Positions 9,591-17,747 of a stretch of DNA of 64,000 nucleotides are shown here, in pieces. The stretch is taken from the NCBI RefSeq assembly GCF_900129405.1, contig NZ_FQVQ01000017.1:1-64000 (forward strand), in the 5' to 3' direction. The notes under the pieces are model-generated. The model was not told the origin of the DNA and made no database searches. It worked only from the letters and a program-made list of their open reading frames with translations. How positions within the stretch are numbered: position 1 is the stretch's first letter; each line of letters begins with the position of its first letter. This stretch comes from Flavobacterium fontis. Lineage in GTDB: Bacteria > Bacteroidota > Bacteroidia > Flavobacteriales > Flavobacteriaceae. A program made the translations under genes and the position numbers.

Positions 9591-10895
9591 ATGTCAAATC
9601 TTCCTAAAGGCCATCCTAAGTTGTTGAATGCGTGGGCATTCTATGATTGGGCCAACTCGGTGTATAGTTTAGTAATTGCTTCTGCCATTTTTCCGATTTA
9701 TTATGAGCAAATCTTCGAGTTAGCAAAACGAAAGAATGCCCTATTTCTAGGGTATGAAATTAAAGCTACCGCAATGATTTCTTTCGTCACTGCATTTGCC
9801 TTTATTTGGGTCGCTATTTGTTCGCCTTTTTTGTCAGGAATTGCAGATTACTTGGGAAATAAGAAGTCTTTTTTACGCTTTTTCTGTTATATGGGCGGTT
9901 TGTCTTGTATTGGATTGTATTGGTTTGACATCGATAATCTAACTCTTGGTTATGTCTTTTATTTCTTTGGACTCATTGGATTCTGGGCTAGTTTGGTGTT
10001 TTACAATTCGTACCTGCCCGATATCGCATTTCCAGAGCAACAAGATCGGGTAAGTGCACGCGGATTTTCGATGGGCTATATTGGAAGTACGCTATTACTC
10101 ATCGTCAATTTGGCCATGGTGATGTCGGTAGATGGGATGGAGAAAATTGCCATGATGAAGTATTCGTTTATTATGGTTGGCGTTTGGTGGATTGGATTTA
10201 GTCATATCACTTACTATTATTTGCCCAAAGGCAACCGTTCCAATGTTCCGCTAACTAAAGATTTTATTTTCAAAGGGTTTCACGAGTTGAAGCAAGTCTG
10301 GAAGCAAATGCAACAAAACCTCCCTTTAAAACGCTATTTGCACAGTTATTTTGTGTTTATCATGGCGGTTCAAACCGTGATGTTAGTGGCTACTTATTTT
10401 GGGGCTACCGAAGTACAGTGGGAAAATCCAAGTCAAAAAACAACCGGATTAATCATCAGTATTTTATTGATTCAATTGGTAGCTGTATTGGGGGCTTTTC
10501 TTACCTCACGGGCTTCCGAAAAATACGGCAATATAAGAACCTTGATTTTTCTCTGTGCTTTTTGGGCAGTACTGTGTTGCTTTGCCTTTTTTATCACCTT
10601 GCCCATTCATTTTTATACTACGGCTGGATTCGTAGGTTTGGTTATGGGCGGTATCCAATCGCTGGCACGATCAACGTATTCAAAATTATTGCCCGAAACC
10701 GACGATACGGCCTCGTTTTTTAGTTTTTATGATGTTACTGAAAAAGTGGGTATTGTTATCGGAATGACCCTCTATGGCGTTATTGACCAAATTACGGGTT
10801 CCATGCGTAATGCTATTGTTTTTCTGGGGCTATTTTTTGTGTTTGGATTGTTTCTATTGCTTCGGGTTCCTAAAAATGTAAATCTGAAAAACTAA
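9591..10895 (+). CDS. MFS transporter, UMF1 (Atg22-like) family
   Basis: Inner-membrane major-facilitator protein with about 12 hydrophobic segments. The opening LNAWAFYDWANSVYSLVI is the hallmark of the UMF1/Atg22-like family, whose bacterial substrates are not established. GGIQSLARSTYSKLLPE near residue 350 is another family-typical stretch. ATG at 9591 is chosen over an in-frame TTG at 9576, because it places the conserved AFYDWANS segment close to the N-terminus as in relatives. The gene is preceded by a terminator and stands alone. Confidence 0.85.
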   Translation: MSNLPKGHPKLLNAWAFYDWANSVYSLVIASAIFPIYYEQIFELAKRKNALFLGYEIKATAMISFVTAFAFIWVAICSPFLSGIADYLGNKKSFLRFFCYMGGLSCIGLYWFDIDNLTLGYVFYFFGLIGFWASLVFYNSYLPDIAFPEQQDRVSARGFSMGYIGSTLLLIVNLAMVMSVDGMEKIAMMKYSFIMVGVWWIGFSHITYYYLPKGNRSNVPLTKDFIFKGFHELKQVWKQMQQNLPLKRYLHSYFVFIMAVQTVMLVATYFGATEVQWENPSQKTTGLIISILLIQLVAVLGAFLTSRASEKYGNIRTLIFLCAFWAVLCCFAFFITLPIHFYTTAGFVGLVMGGIQSLARSTYSKLLPETDDTASFFSFYDVTEKVGIVIGMTLYGVIDQITGSMRNAIVFLGLFFVFGLFLLLRVPKNVNLKN

Positions 10896-10900
10896 TTTTA

Positions 10901-10908
10901 TATATTTG
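10901..10908 (+). promoter_or_regulatory. Candidate -7 promoter box TATATTTG
   Basis: Matches TAnnTTTG 17 nt before the ATG at 10926. No clear TTG lies 17-23 nt upstream, so the call is moderate. Confidence 0.45.
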
Positions 10909-10925
10909 AAAAAATTTTAACAACA

Positions 10926-11681
10926 ATGAAAAAATTAAGTTTCCTTGCCTTAGCTGTATTTGCCCTCTCTTTTTATTCGTGTAATGTGGAACCTGTGGAT
11001 CCTGCGGCTTTGGCCAATGCAGCCAATAATCCTGGTGGCGGAGGAAATGGTGGCGGTGGAGGAAATGGATCTACAGGAGATTATTATCCGGCTGCTTTAA
11101 ACAACCAATGGCGTTACAAAACCAATGGTGTATTGGATGCCGATCCTATGAAAATTGTTCAAGTTGTCAATACTGGTGGCGTTACTGTGTTTAAATTTAA
11201 TCCTCAAAATCCAACTACATCACTTGGTAATACTTCGTCCACAACCCTTTCACTCAAAAAAATAAACGGCGATTATATTTACATTGTCGATGGAACCACA
11301 GTGGGAGCAGGAACACCAACAGGTTACACTGCTACTGGATTTGAATATACTATTTTAAAAGATTATCTAAATGTAGGTCAAACTTGGACCGGTACCTATT
11401 CTCAAGTCATTAATTACAACGATCCAAATTTTCCTGATATAACACAAGTGGCAAATTATACTGGGGAAATATTAGGTAAAGATTTAACGATTACTGTAAA
11501 TGGGCAAACCTATCCCAATGTAATTCACATGAAACTTTCACAAGAATATACTATTTTGGGAATGCCAATTGGAGCAACTGAAACAGAGGTTTGGTATGCT
11601 AAAAATGTGGGCCCTGTTAAATCAGAATTGTTAGGTTTAACCTCTTACACCAAAGAGTTAGATTCCTACATCTTAAACTAA
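10926..11681 (+). CDS. Putative lipoprotein with Gly-rich linker, unknown function
   Basis: A type II signal peptide with lipobox FYSC (cysteine near residue 19) is followed by a flexible linker with GGGG runs (about 36-50), then a beta-rich domain of roughly 200 residues containing YYPAALNNQWRY. This start of the globular part is seen in secreted proteins that measure total content in flavobacterial lipoproteins; I know no function. It is presumably anchored in the outer membrane. A terminator follows at once. Confidence 0.75.
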   Translation: MKKLSFLALAVFALSFYSCNVEPVDPAALANAANNPGGGGNGGGGGNGSTGDYYPAALNNQWRYKTNGVLDADPMKIVQVVNTGGVTVFKFNPQNPTTSLGNTSSTTLSLKKINGDYIYIVDGTTVGAGTPTGYTATGFEYTILKDYLNVGQTWTGTYSQVINYNDPNFPDITQVANYTGEILGKDLTITVNGQTYPNVIHMKLSQEYTILGMPIGATETEVWYAKNVGPVKSELLGLTSYTKELDSYILN

Positions 11682-11704
11682 CACTAATTATGCATCATAC
11701 AATT

Positions 11705-11727
11705 ACCGCCACTTTGGCGGTTTTTTG
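11705..11727 (+). terminator. Intrinsic terminator after the lipoprotein gene
   Basis: ACCGCCA (11705-11711), loop CTT, TGGCGGT (11715-11721) and six T. Confidence 0.9.
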
Positions 11728-11827
11728 TTTTATGGCATAAATGTTGACTTTTTTCTGATGAAAACATCGATGAATAGCAAAATGCCTTTATTTAATGGGT
11801 TTTTCTGGGTTATATGTCGATTTTTTG

Positions 11828-11858
11828 TTGGGTTTTGCCATAGCATCTCCTACCTTTG
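11828..11858 (+). promoter_or_regulatory. Promoter of lon (TTG-N20-TACCTTTG)
   Basis: TTG at 11828-11830, a 20-nt spacer and TACCTTTG at 11851-11858 fit the Bacteroidota sigma-ABfr consensus exactly. The ATG of lon is 48 nt downstream. Confidence 0.7.
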
Positions 11859-11905
11859 TTTACGGAATTGTTAATATTTAAATGTCATTTTGACAAAAAG
11901 CCATT

Positions 11906-14359
11906 ATGTCGAATCAAAAACTAATCTCTTTTGACAGTTTGTCCTTGCAGGACTTCAATGCCGATGCGGAAATGATCCCGCTCATGACTCCCGAAGATGA
12001 GGAGGAAATGGCCAATGAGGACTTGCCCAAGACGCTTCCTATACTCCCTTTACGCAATACGGTTCTTTTTCCAGGAGTTGTTATTCCAATTACAGCCGGT
12101 CGTGATAAGTCCATCAAACTGATTAATGATGCCAATGCAGGTGACAAAATCATTGGCGTTGTAGCGCAAAAGAACGAAGATATTGAAGATCCATCGATGA
12201 ACGATATCTATCCGATCGGAACAGTGGCCCGAATTTTACGGGTGCTTAAAATGCCCGATGGAAATGTTACGGTTATTCTACAAGGGAAAAAGCGTTTTGA
12301 AATTGATGCCATGATTTCTGAACGGCCTTATTTTAAAGCCGATATCAAAGAAGTTCCCGAAAAACGTCCTGGAATTTACGATACCGAATTCAATGCTATC
12401 ATTGATTCCATGCGCGAATTGGCCATCGAAATCATCAAAGAAAGTCCCAATATTCCCACCGAGGCTACTTTTGCCATTAAGAATATTGAGAGCCAATCCT
12501 TTCTCATCAATTTTATTTCTTCCAACATGAACTTGTCGGTTCAAGAGAAGCAAAATCTGTTGGAAATGAATGTGTTGAAAGAGCGGGCGCTGGAAACATT
12601 GAAATATATGAATGTTGAGTTGCAAAAATTGGAACTCAAAAACGATATTCAAACCAAAGTGCGTATTGATCTCGATCAACAACAACGCGAATATTTCTTG
12701 CATCAACAAATGAAAACCATTCAAGAAGAATTGGGTGGAGTTACCTACGAGCAAGAATTTGAAGAAATGCGGCAACGTGCCAAAGCCAAAAAGTGGGACG
12801 AAAAAACAGCCAAAAATTTTGAAAAAGAATTTTCGAAATTTCAACGTATGAATCCACAATCGCCTGATTTTGGAATTCAACGTAATTATTTGGAATTGAT
12901 TCTTGATTTGCCTTGGGAGCACTTTTCAAAAGACAAATTTGATCTGAAAAATGCCCAGAAAATATTGGACCGTGACCACTTTGGATTGGAGGACGTCAAA
13001 AAACGAATCATTGAACATTTGGCCGTTTTGAAACTCCGTAACGATATGAAATCCCCAATTTTATGTTTAACCGGACCTCCTGGGGTAGGGAAAACGTCAA
13101 TTGGTCGTTCGATTGCGGAAGCCTTAGGGCGCGAATACGTGCGTATTTCACTCGGTGGTTTGCGCGACGAAGCTGAAATTCGTGGTCATCGTAAAACCTA
13201 TATTGGTGCGATGCCCGGTCGTATTATTCAAAACATTAAAAAAGCTGGAACTTCCAATCCTGTTTTTATTTTGGATGAAATCGATAAGCTCTCCATTAGC
13301 CATAACGGCGATCCTTCGTCGGCTTTATTGGAGGTTTTAGACCCCGAGCAGAACAATTCATTTTACGACAATTTCCTAGAAATGGGTTACGATTTGTCGA
13401 AGGTGATGTTTATTGCCACGTCAAATACGATGTCAACGATACAACCTGCCCTGCGCGATCGTATGGAAGTGATTCAAATGTCGGGCTACACTATTGAAGA
13501 AAAAGTCGAAATTGCGCGGCAACATTTGGTCCCCAAACAGTTAAAGGAGCATGGGTTAACAGCAAAAGATTTGACTATTGGTAAAAAACAATTAGAGAAA
13601 ATTGTAGAAGGATATACCCGTGAATCAGGCGTACGCGGCTTGGAGCAAAAAATCGCTCAAGTCATTCGCAATGCTGCCAAATCCATCGCATTGGAAGAAT
13701 CGTACAATGTAAAATTGACCGATGAAGATGTAGTGGCCATTTTAGGGGCGCCCAAGTTGGAACGGGACAAAGCAGAAGGAAATGAAGTAGCTGGAGTAGT
13801 CACTGGCTTAGCTTGGACTTCCGTGGGAGGCGATATTTTGTTTATCGAATCATCAATTTCGAAAGGAAAAGGAAGTCTTACTTTGACCGGAAATCTTGGG
13901 AATGTAATGAAAGAATCAGCAACCATCGCCTTAGAGTATATCAAAGCCAACGCCGAGTTGTTTGGATTGGATCAAGATGTCATTGGCAAGTACAACATTC
14001 ACCTGCATGTTCCCGAAGGGGCCACACCCAAAGATGGACCCAGTGCTGGTATTGCTATGTTGACTTCGATGGTTTCGTTATTGACCCAACGTAAAGTAAA
14101 GAAAAGTTTAGCTATGACAGGGGAGATTACCCTTCGTGGGAAAGTTTTACCGGTGGGAGGAATCAAAGAAAAAATCTTAGCGGCCAAACGAGCCAATATC
14201 AAAGAAATTATTTTATGTCATGAAAATGAAAGTGACATCAATGATATCAATGCCGAATACCGCAAAGGATTGACATTTCATTATGTTAAAGAAATGCAAG
14301 AAGTAATCAGCTTGGCCCTTACCGCTCAAAAAGTAAAAAATGCTAAAGCAATTGCTTAA
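11906..14359 (+). CDS. lon: ATP-dependent Lon protease
   Basis: Cytoplasmic AAA+ serine protease degrading damaged and regulatory proteins. The N-terminal LAN substrate-binding domain starts at LPILPLRNTVLFPG (about 43-56). The AAA+ module has Walker A GPPGVGKTS and Walker B VFILDEIDK. The protease domain has PKDGPSAG with catalytic S713 and GGIKEK with K756, the normal 43-residue spacing of the Ser-Lys dyad. The length of 817 is usual. It is monocistronic, with its own promoter and terminator. Confidence 0.98.
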   Translation: MSNQKLISFDSLSLQDFNADAEMIPLMTPEDEEEMANEDLPKTLPILPLRNTVLFPGVVIPITAGRDKSIKLINDANAGDKIIGVVAQKNEDIEDPSMNDIYPIGTVARILRVLKMPDGNVTVILQGKKRFEIDAMISERPYFKADIKEVPEKRPGIYDTEFNAIIDSMRELAIEIIKESPNIPTEATFAIKNIESQSFLINFISSNMNLSVQEKQNLLEMNVLKERALETLKYMNVELQKLELKNDIQTKVRIDLDQQQREYFLHQQMKTIQEELGGVTYEQEFEEMRQRAKAKKWDEKTAKNFEKEFSKFQRMNPQSPDFGIQRNYLELILDLPWEHFSKDKFDLKNAQKILDRDHFGLEDVKKRIIEHLAVLKLRNDMKSPILCLTGPPGVGKTSIGRSIAEALGREYVRISLGGLRDEAEIRGHRKTYIGAMPGRIIQNIKKAGTSNPVFILDEIDKLSISHNGDPSSALLEVLDPEQNNSFYDNFLEMGYDLSKVMFIATSNTMSTIQPALRDRMEVIQMSGYTIEEKVEIARQHLVPKQLKEHGLTAKDLTIGKKQLEKIVEGYTRESGVRGLEQKIAQVIRNAAKSIALEESYNVKLTDEDVVAILGAPKLERDKAEGNEVAGVVTGLAWTSVGGDILFIESSISKGKGSLTLTGNLGNVMKESATIALEYIKANAELFGLDQDVIGKYNIHLHVPEGATPKDGPSAGIAMLTSMVSLLTQRKVKKSLAMTGEITLRGKVLPVGGIKEKILAAKRANIKEIILCHENESDINDINAEYRKGLTFHYVKEMQEVISLALTAQKVKNAKAIA

Positions 14360-14381
14360 GGCAATCCATTAATCATACTAT

Positions 14382-14411
14382 AGCGCTGGGAAATCCTGGC
14401 GCTTTTTTTTG
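14382..14411 (+). terminator. Intrinsic terminator after lon
   Basis: AGCGC (14382-14386) pairs with GCGCT (14399-14403), with partial pairing inside, followed by eight T. Confidence 0.75.
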
Positions 14412-14483
14412 GTGTGATTTTTAGAGTCCCGTTAAAAATAATATCTTCGCATTTCCGTTATACCCTGTGTGTTGTTCAAAACT

Positions 14484-15512
14484 ATGACCCCTAAACTGCA
14501 ACTTTTATGTGTGCTGCTTTGTACTTCCCTTGGTTGGAGTCAAGTGGGCGGTCGTTCGGTATATCAGTTTCTTAATTTAGTGACCTCACCACGTCAAGCG
14601 GCTTTGGGCGGAAAGGTAATTACCCTTTACGATTCGGATGTCAATCAAGCCTTATTCAACCCTGCTACGATCAATCCTGAAATGGACAATCATTTGGCGG
14701 TCAATTATGGCAGTCTTTTTGGTGAAGTGACCTACGGAACAGCGGCCTATGCCTACACTTATGACCGTCATATTCAAACGTTTCACGCGGGAGTAAACTA
14801 TGTCAATTACGGTTCTTTTCAAGGGTATGACGAATTTGGAACACCCACCAATACGTTTACAGGTAGTGAAATGGCGCTGTCTTTGGGCTATGCTTACAAC
14901 ATTCCTTTTACGAGTATATATTTGGGCGCCAATGCCAAACTCATTTCTTCAACCTTAGAATCGTATAGCTCGTTTGGCGCTGCCGCCGATTTTGGTTTTT
15001 TGTTTATCGACGAACGCAACGATGTCAATTGGGCGCTTTCGGTACGAAATGTGGGCACTCAAATCACCACTTTTGCGGGTACGCGCGAGCGACTCCCTTT
15101 GGAAGTTCTCATTGGGGTTTCGCAAGAATTGGATAACGTACCTATTCGTTGGCATTTAACGTTGGAAAATTTACAGCAGTGGAATGTGGCTTTTTCCAAT
15201 CCCAATCGAGCTGTGGGTACCATCGATGGAGGGTCAAATGAAGAAAAAGTAGGTTTCATCAACAATGCGCTACGCCATGTCATTTTTGGGGTGGAGTTGT
15301 TTCCTCGAAAAAGTGTTAATTTGCGTTTGGGGTATAATTTCCGTCGCGCCGAAGAATTACGCATTGTAGACCAACGGAATTTTTCGGGAATTTCAGCCGG
15401 TTTTGGGTTGAAAATGGGGCGATTGAAATTTAATTATTCCTATTCAAGATATACTTTGGCGGCCAACACAAGTTTGTTTGGGTTGACCATAAATCTTCAA
15501 GATGATTATTAA
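14484..15512 (+). CDS. porQ: Type IX secretion system protein PorQ
   Basis: Outer-membrane beta-barrel protein of the PorV/PorP-like family; in known systems PorQ holds PorZ at the surface for attachment of T9SS cargo. The signal peptide ends LGWSQ, followed by GRSVYQFLNLVTSPRQAALGG, split here only by description and highly characteristic of PorQ. Alternating strands continue to the end (GLTINLQDDY). ATG at 14484 is preferred over an in-frame GTG at 14469 because it gives a normal signal peptide. It is followed after 12 nt by cmk, a pairing common in Flavobacteriia. Confidence 0.88.
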   Translation: MTPKLQLLCVLLCTSLGWSQVGGRSVYQFLNLVTSPRQAALGGKVITLYDSDVNQALFNPATINPEMDNHLAVNYGSLFGEVTYGTAAYAYTYDRHIQTFHAGVNYVNYGSFQGYDEFGTPTNTFTGSEMALSLGYAYNIPFTSIYLGANAKLISSTLESYSSFGAAADFGFLFIDERNDVNWALSVRNVGTQITTFAGTRERLPLEVLIGVSQELDNVPIRWHLTLENLQQWNVAFSNPNRAVGTIDGGSNEEKVGFINNALRHVIFGVELFPRKSVNLRLGYNFRRAEELRIVDQRNFSGISAGFGLKMGRLKFNYSYSRYTLAANTSLFGLTINLQDDY

Positions 15513-15524
15513 TATTTTAGTGTA

Positions 15525-16217
15525 TTGAAAAAAATTACCATTGCCATCGACGGATTTTCCTCCACAGGGAAAAGTACTTTAGCCAAACAATTAGCACAAC
15601 AACTAGGCTATGTTTATGTGGATACGGGAGCCATGTACCGCGCCGTAACCTTGTATGCGATGCAACACGGATTTGTATCTCCCCATCATTTGGATGCCGA
15701 AGGGCTTACCGCCGATCTCAAACAAATTACACTGCATTTTGTGTTTAATACCGAGTTGGGTTACGGTGAAATGTACCTCAATGGCGTCAATGTTGAACGC
15801 GAAATCCGTACGCTAGAGGTCTCATCATTAGTAAGTAAAGTTGCCGAAATTTCTGCGGTCCGTGCCAAGTTGGTCGAACAACAACAAGCCATGGGTAAAG
15901 AAAAAGGGGTGGTGATGGATGGCCGCGATATTGGTACCGTGGTGTTTCCCGATGCGGCATTGAAAATATATATGACGGCTAGCCCAGAAACAAGGGCGCA
16001 ACGGCGTTTTGCTGAGTTGCAGGCCAAAGGCGATTCGGTTACGTATGAAGCCGTGTTGCAAAACGTAAACGAGCGCGATTATATCGACACCCATCGGGCC
16101 GATTCCCCCTTGGTAAAAGCAGACGATGCTATTGAATTGGATAATTCCAACCTAAGTCGGGAAGCCCAACTACAACGCGTATTGGAATGGGTTGCAGCCA
16201 AAACGAAATCGATGTAA
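15525..16217 (+). CDS. cmk: Cytidylate kinase
   Basis: Phosphorylates CMP and dCMP with ATP. It has a P-loop GFSSTGKST at about residues 9-17, YVDTGAMYRA, and GRDIGTVVFPDA with the family RDIG motif. The length of 230 is usual. The start is TTG at 15525: upstream in this frame there is only the porQ stop codon 12 nt away, and MKKITIAIDG aligns as the normal N-terminus. It is therefore translationally close-coupled to porQ and probably shares its transcript. Confidence 0.95.
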   Translation: MKKITIAIDGFSSTGKSTLAKQLAQQLGYVYVDTGAMYRAVTLYAMQHGFVSPHHLDAEGLTADLKQITLHFVFNTELGYGEMYLNGVNVEREIRTLEVSSLVSKVAEISAVRAKLVEQQQAMGKEKGVVMDGRDIGTVVFPDAALKIYMTASPETRAQRRFAELQAKGDSVTYEAVLQNVNERDYIDTHRADSPLVKADDAIELDNSNLSREAQLQRVLEWVAAKTKSM

Positions 16218-16239
16218 ATCTTTGTGAATCTCATTTATT

Positions 16240-16255
16240 CTCGTAGCTTTACGAG
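16240..16255. promoter_or_regulatory. Inverted repeat overlapping a candidate promoter of the nucleoside permease
   Basis: CTCGTA (16240-16245), GCTT, TACGAG (16250-16255). A near-consensus -7 element TAGCTTTA begins at 16244, with TTG at 16222-16224 (19-nt spacing), so the palindrome would overlap the RNA polymerase site; this could be an operator, but no regulator is known here. Confidence 0.35.
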
Positions 16256-16282
16256 CTTGATTAACCAAAACGATTAATAATT

Positions 16283-17527
16283 ATGAGTGTAAAATACAGA
16301 TTAATTTTCATGAATTTCATGCAATTCTTTGTATGGGGAGCATGGTTGATAACGATTGCTAATTATTGGTTCGGAACACGTGAATGGGATGGAACACAAT
16401 TTGGACTGGTGTTTGGAACCATGGGGGTAGCCTCCTTATACATGCCAACTCTCACAGGGATCATGGCGGATCGGTTTATTAATGCTGAACGATTGTATGG
16501 TGTTTTACATTTGTTATATGCTGCAGTCTTATTTTATTTGCCACAAGTAAATGACCCTTCTACGTTTATTTATGTGATGTTGTTGGCGATGAGTTTTTAC
16601 ATGCCTACTATTGCTTTATCAAACTCTATTTCCTATACCGCATTAAAAAATAGTCCCAATAGTGATGTCGTTAAAGATTTTCCTCCGATTCGCGTTTTTG
16701 GAACTATTGGATTTATTGCAGCCATGTGGCTTACTAATCTAACCGATAGTAAAGCTACTGAATATCAGTTTTATATCGCTGGGATTGGTGCAATCGCGTT
16801 AGGAGTATATTCTTTTTCATTGCCGAAATGTCCCCCGCAACAGAATAAACAGGAAAAACGTTCGCTCGGATTAGAATCATTCAAATTATTTGGCAATTAT
16901 AAAATGGCTTTGTTTTTCATTTTTTCTATGTTTTTAGGAGGAGCTCTGCAATTAACCAATGCCTATGGGGATGTATTCTTAGATGAATTCAAAAATGTGG
17001 CTGAGTATAAAGATTCCTTTGTCGTGAAATATTCGACTATAATTATGTCAATTTCTCAAATTTCAGAGACGCTTTTCATCTTAGCTATTCCCTATTTTCT
17101 AAAACGTTTTGGCATCAAACAAGTGATGCTAATTTCTATGTTGGCGTGGGTATTGCGTTTTGGACTTTTTGCCTATGGAAATCCGACGGATGGATTATGG
17201 ATGATTATACTGTCTTGTATTGTATATGGGATGGCTTTTGATTTTTTCAATATTTCTGGGTCACTTTTTGTTGAAACTTCAACTTCGGCAACTATACGCT
17301 CCTCAGCGCAAGGGTTGTTTATGATGATGACCAACGGATTTGGGGCGATATTAGGTAGTTTCACTTCGGGTTGGGCCATTGAAAAATATTACACCCATGA
17401 CGGTGTTCGCGACTGGCATAACATTTGGCTGGCTTTTGCCGTGTATTCACTTATCATTGCTATTCTTTTTGCCATTTTCTTCAAACACAAACACAATCCC
17501 GAGGATGTGGCTCAAGTGAGTCATTAA
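16283..17527 (+). CDS. Nucleoside permease, NupG-like (nucleoside:H+ symporter family)
   Basis: Inner-membrane MFS transporter of 414 residues and about 12 helices. The N-terminus RLIFMNFMQFFVWGAWL is characteristic of the nucleoside:proton symporter family, as is FPPIRVFGTIGFIAAMW in the middle. Uptake of nucleosides is inferred from the family; substrate range is unknown. A single gene with a possible promoter/palindrome upstream and a tetraloop terminator downstream. The preceding cmk is functionally adjacent (nucleotide salvage), but a 65-nt gap and own promoter suggest separate control. Confidence 0.85.
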   Translation: MSVKYRLIFMNFMQFFVWGAWLITIANYWFGTREWDGTQFGLVFGTMGVASLYMPTLTGIMADRFINAERLYGVLHLLYAAVLFYLPQVNDPSTFIYVMLLAMSFYMPTIALSNSISYTALKNSPNSDVVKDFPPIRVFGTIGFIAAMWLTNLTDSKATEYQFYIAGIGAIALGVYSFSLPKCPPQQNKQEKRSLGLESFKLFGNYKMALFFIFSMFLGGALQLTNAYGDVFLDEFKNVAEYKDSFVVKYSTIIMSISQISETLFILAIPYFLKRFGIKQVMLISMLAWVLRFGLFAYGNPTDGLWMIILSCIVYGMAFDFFNISGSLFVETSTSATIRSSAQGLFMMMTNGFGAILGSFTSGWAIEKYYTHDGVRDWHNIWLAFAVYSLIIAILFAIFFKHKHNPEDVAQVSH

Positions 17528-17538
17528 TATACTATACC

Positions 17539-17565
17539 AAACCCTTTCTTCGGAGAGGGTTTTTT
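17539..17565 (+). terminator. Intrinsic terminator with cUUCGg tetraloop
   Basis: AACCCTTT (17540-17547) pairs with AGAGGGTT (17554-17561, one G-T wobble) around C-TTCG-G, then a T-run. It ends the permease gene. Confidence 0.9.
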
Positions 17566-17599
17566 GTAGCTAATAGTTTAATTTTCTGGTTGAAATGTT

Positions 17600-17628
17600 T
17601 TGAGGTTAAGAATAAAAACGTACTTTTG
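17600..17628 (+). promoter_or_regulatory. Promoter of rpsA (TTG-N18-TACTTTTG)
   Basis: TTG at 17600-17602, 18-nt spacer, TACTTTTG at 17621-17628. Transcription should begin near 17634, leaving a leader of about 113 nt before the rpsA ATG, long for this window and a possible site of S1 autoregulation. Confidence 0.7.
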
Positions 17629-17747
17629 CACACCTTTTGGCGAAGAAGAGTTTCCAATTGGTATTGAATCATTTACGTAAAACACTGTTGTGTATTTTAC
17701 TCGCTCAAGAAACTCGAAAAGCACAGCATACAAATAGAATCATCAGC

